Source of the DNA: Microcaldota archaeon | GTDB taxonomy: Archaea > Micrarchaeota > Micrarchaeia > Micrarchaeales > Micrarchaeaceae | Length of the DNA stretch: 11,066 bases | NCBI GenBank assembly: GCA_021850375.1 | Contig: JAJZLZ010000020.1 | Location: 1 to 11,066, forward strand | Direction: 5' to 3' | Part shown: positions 6,231-11,066 of the stretch, piece by piece | Numbering within the stretch: position 1 is the first letter of the stretch | Layout of the letters: every line of letters starts with the position of its first letter | Position numbers and translations under genes: made by a program | Notes under the pieces: generated by a model | Database searches by the model: none | What the model saw: only the letters and a program-made list of their open reading frames with translations | Told to the model about the DNA's origin: nothing

Positions 6231-6742
6231 AATGACCCATAGTACAGAATTTTTATAGGATCCTGATATGTATACCATACGACTTTGATGAGGGGATAAA
6301 ATTCTATTATATGATATCAAATCGCAGACGCCACTGCAAGGCAGACTAATCTCGGAAACTTCAATCTGTTGTTTTATCTTTGTTATAACAACCTACAACA
6401 TCCTATTTTACCTGTTGTAGAAATTCCAACAGACGCTCCAAAGTCGACTACCTGCAGGCCCATTTTGAAAAATACGACTGTAAAACACAAGCTTGGATGC
6501 ACAAAACCGAATCAAAAACTGCAAGCCGTTTGCCACACTTGACAAAACATTACATCAAAGGCATACAAACAATTATCATCAGGACTATTTAAGCACAGAT
6601 AAGGAGAAACTCTGCAAAGAAATTAATAACAAATTTTCCTTGCAGAAAGCCCAGAACCCAAAAAATAGGATTTCCTTGCAACAATAGCTGCTATAGTAAT
6701 TGCTTTCCTGAGCATGATTTCATCTCTGATAGGGGAATTAAT
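6231..6742. other. Intergenic stretch with dyads and no convincing intact gene
   Basis: No frame in this half kilobase has recognisable protein character throughout. It contains a dense set of inverted repeats at 6366-6432 and a weak plus-strand frame at 6493-6687, both listed separately. TATA-like sequences (for example near 6248-6255) occur but cannot be tied to a gene. Confidence 0.6.
6366..6432. repeat. Cluster of nested TGTT/AACA dyads
   Basis: Three symmetric elements occur in 67 bases: CTGTTG (6366-6371) with CAACAG (6427-6432); the perfect palindrome TGTTATAACA (6381-6390); and CTACAACA (6393-6400) with TGTTGTAG (6413-6420). All share the TGTT/AACA half-site, which suggests multiple sites for one dimeric protein. 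A folded RNA is the alternative. Confidence 0.5.
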
Positions 6743-6746
6743 CTAG
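6493..6746 (+). pseudogene. Weak ORF possibly frame-shifted into a membrane helix
   Basis: A frame from TTG 6493 runs to TAG 6685-6687 (64 residues, charged, Asn/Lys-rich, start MDAQNRIKNC). In the -1 frame, from 6669 to TAG 6744-6746, 25 codons encode DFLATIAAIVIAFLSMISSL plus GELI, a clear hydrophobic helix. Joined by a -1 shift near 6669 they would make a tail-anchored protein of about 84 residues. No slippery motif or good start exists, and an in-frame TAG at 6666-6668 closes the second frame upstream. A decayed gene or chance is possible. Confidence 0.2.
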
Positions 6747-7047
6747 GTCACTTCACCGGTTTTGAGGTGTAATAGTTCAAGGCGCCTTTGTGCGGCCCTG
6801 GTAATCATTTGGCCATCTTCATGTTTCATTGAAAGCTTTTCTAGAAGCGACTTGCTTGGTTTTTCCAGCTGGCTTATTGCGCGCAACCTTACCATTTCAG
6901 GCCCCGCGTTCTCTGCTATAGACTCCAGCAACTTCTGGCTTCTATACCCATCGAGCCCGGCGATTGCCCTACGACGCGCTCCACAATACTACGGCGCGGA
7001 TCTGATGTTATAGCCTCCATTTTCGCTTCCTCTTCGACAGTATCCAT
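6743..7047 (-). pseudogene. HEAT-like repeat protein gene interrupted by a -1 frame change
   Basis: The gene opens with ATG 7047 (MDTVEEEAKMEAITSDPRRS), three bases after the stop of the upstream gene, and this frame ends at TAG 6916-6918. The overlapping -1 frame is open from 6988 to TAG 6743-6745 and encodes an alpha-helical repeat (RAIAGLDGYRSQKLLESIAE, then MVRLRAISQLEKP, then MITRAAQRRLELL). The recurring R-x-A-I/A-x-x-L spacing is typical of HEAT-like repeats, which bind proteins or nucleic acids. The two halves join sensibly between 6919 and 6988. The cause could be a real inactivating indel, a sequencing error or programmed shifting, but no slippery heptamer is visible. The close coupling suggests one operon with the upstream gene. 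Confidence 0.5.
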
Positions 7048-7050
7048 AAT

Positions 7051-7515
7051 CTAGTTGAAACCAAATTCTGCATCTTTAGCTCCTTTATAATCACCGATGC
7101 TTTCAAAAAGAAGCTTTGCATTATCTAGGCTTCTTGCACAACCACGCAGTGATTCAAATGAGCGTTGGTTCTCGGGATTCTTAACCATTTCTATTGTCAT
7201 ATGCCTTATCTTTCCTAGATTGTTCTTCTTTGCTTCCTCAAAGTTCTCTATTGCATGGCTTCCCCGCCGACTTAACTCATCTATAATACTGTTTATGCAC
7301 GCCACGGATGCTGTTGTGGTATTATCACCTGTTCTGGTTCGGTATTCAAACCTGCCAATTGCAACGATAAGTTCAGGTTCGCTAAAGCCCCCCAGCTTGC
7401 CTTTGAATTCATCTACACCTTTGTCAAGATATTGCGGCCGCGCAAATACGGCACTTACCGCTGAATCCACATTTTTTATTAAAACAGGGGAAAATTTTGA
7501 AGTGTTGACATCCAT
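7051..7515 (-). CDS. Unrecognised 154-residue helical protein
   Basis: The start ATG 7515 has a TATA element about 33 bases upstream, giving a leader of only about 7 bases. The sequence is soluble and largely helical, with no membrane segment or catalytic motif that I recognise. Residues about 38-60 (KGKLGGFSEPELIVAIGRFE) and 125-150 (ARSLDNAKLLFESIGDYKGA) look like helical hairpins; the last resembles a TPR helix pair. It is the first gene of a two-gene unit whose second member is HEAT-like, so a protein-binding role is conceivable but unproven. It diverges from the 5S rRNA gene across a palindromic spacer. Confidence 0.65.
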   Translation of the reverse strand: MDVNTSKFSPVLIKNVDSAVSAVFARPQYLDKGVDEFKGKLGGFSEPELIVAIGRFEYRTRTGDNTTTASVACINSIIDELSRRGSHAIENFEEAKKNNLGKIRHMTIEMVKNPENQRSFESLRGCARSLDNAKLLFESIGDYKGAKDAEFGFN

Positions 7516-7542
7516 TGTGCCACACTATAAAATATGGCATAT

Positions 7543-7553
7543 TATATATAAAT
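7543..7553 (-). promoter_or_regulatory. TATA element of the 154-residue protein gene
   Basis: The minus strand reads TTTATATATAA here. The centre at 7548 predicts a transcription start near 7522, seven bases before ATG 7515. Confidence 0.55.
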
Positions 7554-7568
7554 CTTGTCGTGAGTCCA

Positions 7569-7603
7569 GCTTTGTAGTTTTATTGGCAATTAAACTACAA
7601 AGC
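7569..7603. repeat. 35-bp near-perfect palindrome between divergent promoters
   Basis: GCTTTGTAGTTT (7569-7580) is exactly complementary to AAACTACAAAGC (7592-7603). The centre ATTG-G-CAAT (7582-7590) continues the symmetry, leaving one mismatched pair (7581/7591). Fifteen bases separate it from the TATA element on each side (7553 and 7619). Because transcription leaves in both directions, it cannot serve as a terminator for the flanking genes. A shared operator or architectural-protein site is the best reading. Confidence 0.85.
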
Positions 7604-7618
7604 CCCGCGTTAAGAAAG

Positions 7619-7627
7619 TTATAAATA
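7619..7627 (+). promoter_or_regulatory. TATA element of the 5S rRNA gene
   Basis: TTATAAATA is centred 26 bases before the first paired base of the 5S rRNA (7649), the standard archaeal spacing. The primary transcript may therefore begin at the mature 5' end. Confidence 0.7.
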
Positions 7628-7648
7628 CTTTAATATCAGATTAATCTT

Positions 7649-7762
7649 GTCAAACGGTAATTGGAGCAGGGAAACGCCCGATCCCATTCCGAACTCGGAA
7701 GCTAAGCCTGCTCACGACATGTTTGTACTGCCTTCGGGTGGGAATTCATGTTTCTGTTTGGC
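7649..7762 (+). rRNA. 5S ribosomal RNA, unlinked
   Basis: About 114 bases with the standard 5S architecture. Helix I pairs GTCAAACGG (7649-7657) with the 3' end at 7754-7762 over nine pairs, including two G-U. Helix II pairs GAGCAGG with CCTGCTC. The helix III/loop C block CCCGATCCCATTCCGAACTC is nearly the archaeal consensus, and helix IV includes CTGCCTTCGGGTGGG. No 16S, 23S or tRNA is adjacent, so this 5S gene stands alone with its own TATA element, as in Thermoplasmatales and several DPANN lineages. The ends may be off by one or two bases. Confidence 0.93.
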
Positions 7763-7789
7763 ATTATGCTAATTTCTTTAGAGCTTTTT

Positions 7790-8332
7790 ATGAACGATAT
7801 TCCCGCCTGGATGTTCTGCACTGAACTATTAAACAAAATAAAAGTGGAAATGGTAAACGAGGCATTAGATGTTCTAGATGCCGAGATAGAGCGCAAGTCG
7901 ATATCAATAAGCGGCTCTACAATTGAGCTTCCTGACAAGCCAAATGAAACGGAGACTAAGCTCTTTGTCATAGGCAAGATACTTGAGAATGCAGATGATA
8001 TGCAAGAGCGCTACATGCGCCAGGCAAGAGAGATCAGGCTTAAGGACCAATTAGACTCCAATCAAATAATAGCGGCAGAGCGCGCGGAGCATTTTGCACT
8101 ATCTATCGAGATGATAAAAGAGCGCATGAAATTCAGCAGGATTGCCGAGCAGTGGATAAATGACGTGAGCATGCATGTAGAAGAGAAAACGCCAAATGCG
8201 ATACTAAAGGCTACGGCCAACTCGAAAGAGCGAATTGATTTGCTGCATTTTATATCGGAGAGCAGTATTATAAGAGACGAGGATGTTTTAACAGAAGTAG
8301 AGATTAAAGCAATTACAGATGCGATAAATTAG
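7790..8332 (+). CDS. Unrecognised 180-residue helical protein immediately after 5S rRNA
   Basis: The start was set at ATG 7790 (MNDIPAWMFCTELLNKIKVE). In-frame ATGs at 7748 and 7766 lie inside or directly at the end of the 5S gene and are unlikely. The protein is rich in Glu, Arg, Ile and Met. Residues about 22-50 and 70-150 are predicted long helices (LDVLDAEIERKS, then MQERYMRQAREIRLKD, then AERAEHFALSIEMIKERMKF), probably a coiled coil or helical bundle. There is no membrane segment or known motif. It has no clear TATA element; it may be read through from the 5S promoter, although a T5 run at 7785-7789 could end the 5S transcript. It converges with the large surface-protein gene, whose stop is 13 bases away. 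Confidence 0.7.
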   Translation: MNDIPAWMFCTELLNKIKVEMVNEALDVLDAEIERKSISISGSTIELPDKPNETETKLFVIGKILENADDMQERYMRQAREIRLKDQLDSNQIIAAERAEHFALSIEMIKERMKFSRIAEQWINDVSMHVEEKTPNAILKATANSKERIDLLHFISESSIIRDEDVLTEVEIKAITDAIN

Positions 8333-8345
8333 AGTTATATTATAG

Positions 8346-11066
8346 CTATGCCAATACAAACATTCGTTTTGCATCCGCTTTGGTCACATGCTTTCCAGAT
8401 GCGCCCATCCTGCGCAGTATTATGGCTGCCTGAGAGCGCGATACCTTTGTTTTATCGTATTTCGCAAACGCCAGCCCTTTAGCTAAATCTAAATTATTTG
8501 CCTTCGACAGGTCCGCACCTGCCATATTCGCATCAGAGAAATTAGTTCCATTTAGGTTTGCATTCGCAAAGTTGGCGCCGGATAAATCTGTCCCTAAGAT
8601 GAATTTTGCGCCAGATAGATTTGACGAACTAAAGTTGGCGTTCTTAAGATCAGATCCGGCGAAGTTTGTATTTGAGAAATCTTTTCCAGCCAAATCGTTT
8701 AGGCCCAACGCTATTTTAGACCCGGAAATCGACGTGCCAAGAGTTGTGCCGCTTGTAATTGATGCCAAATGGTCGGAGAACCCCAGGTCATTTGCCATCA
8801 CCTGGGTGTACATATTATTCCAGGTTATTTTGTGCCCTTTATCATCGGTCATTATTTTGCCGTTTTTGACTATGACCGATTCTCTTAGCGGCCCGGATAT
8901 GCCATGGTACTCTGATAAAAACTTCGCCTTGTTGTCATTCCACTTCAATTTGTTTTTCAGCCGCTCTGCTCTGATTTTTGCGCTCGTGCCTCCCTTGTTC
9001 ATCGTATCGTCGAGCTTTTTAACCCTGTCTTTTATGTTGGTGCTGTATTTTCTAAGCCCCTTGCCTGTCGCGCCGCCGTGTATGCCAGTAACCATGTTGT
9101 AGATTGTCGTGAAGCCTATTAAATCAAATATCGTGCCCCCCTGGCCCGTTGTCGCCTTAGCCGCAAAAAGCAGTATTAAGATTATAACAAGAGGAGCTAG
9201 CGCGTATATGTTATTCAATGTCAGTTCGTTGCTGCCAATATACAAAACGCTTGTCGACTCATTGGGCGCGAAGAAGTAGCTGTATTCCTCAGATGTCACA
9301 TAGTTTGCAGAACTGCTTCCATCATATACGTATATCGAATGACCCATTGTTGTCTGTGTTATTGATATAGGTTCAGGCCCGGGATAGCCGTAATAGTCTG
9401 CTATTATATTATGTTGTCCAACTCCGCATGCATTAAACGTCATGCTGAATACTCCGTTCGCATTGGTTGTCTCCTCACCTATTAAGCCCAGCTGCGTTGT
9501 TAGCATGCCTGTCCCATTGACAAATGTAGGCACGCAATATTCGAACCCGTTCGCATTGGTTCCAAACGCCGGCAAATCCGATGCGGGCAGTACGCTTGTT
9601 ATGCCGCTTGTGCCAAGGGACGTGATAGGCAGATAGGTCTGGCCGAATATATTGCATGTATATACCTCCTGCACCAATAGGCTCTGCGGCGGCGGTGCGC
9701 AGGATGATGACCCGGATGCATAATTTGGAGAATACGTCGTCCTGCCTGCCTCGTATAATGTTATTGCATCGAGCAGAACGTTTCCGGTGTCGTATGATAA
9801 AGGATCTGCAATCTGGCATCCCGCGGTTGTTGCAGAGAATGCACAGTTAGAGGACCATTTATAGTATGCTCCAGGAGAGAGAGGGGCAGATACGTCTGCG
9901 CTGGCATTTAAGTAGTTCATATTAGTGTCATAATAGAGATACACATTAGCGTTCGGAAGGGGATGGAGCTGCCCGTCGGTTCCGATATATGTAAGCAAGC
10001 CGTTCACGCTAACTGATGTCTGATTGTAATTTGTAGGATCAACTATTGGAGTCACATTTACGCTTAACTGCGTCGTGTTTGCAAAATCCACATCCAACGG
10101 CATGTATATTGTATTGTTAAAGCGGTCAACGTATGTATAGATCAGCCTGTTGTATCCTAATATATCATTGCCCTGCAGCGAAAGGCTTATGTTGTACTCC
10201 TCTGCGGCGCGCTTGTATTCGTCATACAGCTGGAAGTACTGCGGCTTGAATGTCACGCTGTAGTTGAATACGCTATTTGAATTTGGAGGCAGCAGGGGGT
10301 CGTAGTAATAGTGCAGATATGAGAACCCAAGTACGCTGCCTAACCCACCGCCGATGTAGTATATGTCGCACTTAATGCCGCAGTTTGCACCTATTATGGT
10401 ATTGTTTGGATTTGCAGAATCTATCATAAATGAGGTCTGGTTGTAGTATCCCGGATCTATGCCTAGTGTTGATACCTGCACATACGGGTCTATTTCATAC
10501 TGGTAGTTGTTTGAGGCGTTGACTACCTGAGGCAGCCTGTTTGTCAGCACAGAGAGATAGGATAATTGTGTTGAGAGCTTGCTAAACAGCCCGCCGATTA
10601 TTTCATATCCGCCAAGCTGCGCAAATATTGCCGGAGTTATTGTCCGATTTATATATACCTCGCCTATGAGCCTATTTGAGAACAGCATGTAGCTTTGTGA
10701 CGGAGGCATTATCATACTGGCATCCGAGAGGTTTGCGGTGTACTCTTGGCCGCTCTGCAAATCCTTCGCATATATGCTGCCCCCCTCCACGGTGTTATTT
10801 ATTATCGATGGGCCTCCAGATAGCGGGGTTTGTTGGTAGGTGTATAGATTGGTTGTCTGCGAGATGGGCTTTGGATCGGGGAATACGCATCCGCCAGGCT
10901 GCGGCTTGAACCCAGGGGCCTCGTATTCATATGTGCCCGGGAAATTGAAGTTCCAGCTCTGGTCAAGCTCGTATTGCAGATAATACGGCGTGATCACATA
11001 TCCAGTCAGCGCGGTCTTTAGATATGTGGGCGGAACGGTATTTTGGGGAGGTGAAACTCCGCCTAT
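8346..11066 (-). CDS. Large membrane-anchored surface protein with cytoplasmic pentapeptide repeats (5' end outside window)
   Basis: The frame is open for 906 residues to the right edge with no start fixed, so the N-terminus is missing. Residues 1-615 are exported-type: rich in Asn, Tyr, Thr, Ser and Pro, with many Asn-X-Ser/Thr sequons and several Cys. They include an Ig- or carboxypeptidase-regulatory-like stretch at about 350-560 (LPNANVYLYYD near the start, NANGVFSMTFNACGVGQHN near the end). Residues 620-636 (IYALAPLVIILILLFAA) are a membrane helix. The following 120 residues are strongly basic (KGLRKYSTNIKDRVKK, then AERLKNKLKW), so the positive-inside rule places the C-terminus in the cytoplasm. 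Residues 796-856 are pentapeptide repeats, followed by a 50-residue basic tail. No known family is recognised; S-layer-associated, adhesion or export roles are all possible. GTG at 10997 is only an internal candidate start. Confidence 0.82.
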   Translation of the reverse strand: MGGVSPPQNTVPPTYLKTALTGYVITPYYLQYELDQSWNFNFPGTYEYEAPGFKPQPGGCVFPDPKPISQTTNLYTYQQTPLSGGPSIINNTVEGGSIYAKDLQSGQEYTANLSDASMIMPPSQSYMLFSNRLIGEVYINRTITPAIFAQLGGYEIIGGLFSKLSTQLSYLSVLTNRLPQVVNASNNYQYEIDPYVQVSTLGIDPGYYNQTSFMIDSANPNNTIIGANCGIKCDIYYIGGGLGSVLGFSYLHYYYDPLLPPNSNSVFNYSVTFKPQYFQLYDEYKRAAEEYNISLSLQGNDILGYNRLIYTYVDRFNNTIYMPLDVDFANTTQLSVNVTPIVDPTNYNQTSVSVNGLLTYIGTDGQLHPLPNANVYLYYDTNMNYLNASADVSAPLSPGAYYKWSSNCAFSATTAGCQIADPLSYDTGNVLLDAITLYEAGRTTYSPNYASGSSSCAPPPQSLLVQEVYTCNIFGQTYLPITSLGTSGITSVLPASDLPAFGTNANGFEYCVPTFVNGTGMLTTQLGLIGEETTNANGVFSMTFNACGVGQHNIIADYYGYPGPEPISITQTTMGHSIYVYDGSSSANYVTSEEYSYFFAPNESTSVLYIGSNELTLNNIYALAPLVIILILLFAAKATTGQGGTIFDLIGFTTIYNMVTGIHGGATGKGLRKYSTNIKDRVKKLDDTMNKGGTSAKIRAERLKNKLKWNDNKAKFLSEYHGISGPLRESVIVKNGKIMTDDKGHKITWNNMYTQVMANDLGFSDHLASITSGTTLGTSISGSKIALGLNDLAGKDFSNTNFAGSDLKNANFSSSNLSGAKFILGTDLSGANFANANLNGTNFSDANMAGADLSKANNLDLAKGLAFAKYDKTKVSRSQAAIILRRMGASGKHVTKADAKRMFVLA
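8499..8681 (-). repeat. Pentapeptide-repeat segment of the surface protein
   Basis: Residues 796-856 (visible numbering) give twelve units of the A(D/N)LXX type, for example DFSNT, NFAGS, DLKNA, NLSGA and DLSGA, with one six-residue unit (KFILGT) in the middle. Central Leu/Phe/Met residues are regular, as needed for a right-handed quadrilateral beta helix. That gives about three coils, a short solenoid. Confidence 0.9.

Noticed and set aside
6919..6988. Programmed -1 frameshift in the HEAT-like gene
   Set aside because: No slippery heptamer or stable downstream structure is visible in the overlap, so an indel or base-call error is simpler.
7702..7977. Minus-strand 91-codon frame
   Set aside because: It crosses the 5S rRNA gene and lies antisense to the better-supported plus-strand protein.
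8572..9850. Plus-strand frames and an alternative minus frame within the large surface-protein gene
   Set aside because: The surface-protein frame is continuous with a membrane helix and pentapeptide repeats; the others are shadows.

Overview
This window looks archaeal. AT-rich TATA elements sit about 25 bases upstream of likely transcription starts, several starts are leaderless or use TTG, and an isolated 5S rRNA has archaeal-type helices. There is a class III (archaeal pilin-type) signal peptide, Lrp/AsnC and winged-helix regulators, and a large surface protein with many N-glycosylation sequons. The dispersed RNA genes and the mostly unrecognised surface and small proteins fit a small-genome DPANN archaeon, perhaps an ARMAN/Micrarchaeota type. 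That placement is inference, because no phylogenetic marker protein is visible.

Layout from left to right. Positions 1-2055 (minus) hold most of a pilin-like surface protein with a Ser/Thr-only linker; its 3' end is outside the window. Upstream of it, on the same strand, is a double Lrp/AsnC-type regulator (2188-3528) with an unusual N-terminal module. Next is a GC-rich intergenic stretch with a perfect 11-bp-arm palindrome, then a small winged-helix regulator (3851-4222). The start of that gene is bracketed by a perfect 10-bp inverted repeat, probably an autoregulatory operator. A tRNA-Val(UAC) gene lies at 4517-4588. A broken short ORF and a complete AAA/DUF4143-type ATPase (4869-6137, minus) follow, and a near-exact direct repeat abuts the ATPase promoter.

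Positions 6147-6742 hold no convincing intact gene, but contain a cluster of TGTT/AACA dyads and a weak ORF that may be frame-shifted into a membrane helix. Two adjacent minus-strand genes follow: an unrecognised 154-aa protein (7051-7515) and a HEAT-like gene interrupted by a -1 frame change (6743-7047). A 35-bp near-perfect palindrome separates them from the divergent 5S rRNA gene (7649-7762) and lies equally far from both TATA boxes. An unrecognised helical protein (7790-8332) begins almost directly after the 5S. The right end (8346-11066, minus) is a very large membrane-anchored surface protein with an outside Asn/Tyr/Thr-rich region, one membrane helix, a basic cytoplasmic segment and a C-terminal pentapeptide-repeat solenoid; its N-terminus is beyond the window.

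No single operon-like system is evident. The two edges carry cell-surface genes, and the centre carries regulators, an accessory-type ATPase and RNA genes with unusually many symmetric DNA elements in the spacers. The most notable features are the palindrome between the divergent 5S and protein promoters, the operator around the winged-helix gene, and the surface protein that joins an external region to a cytoplasmic pentapeptide solenoid.
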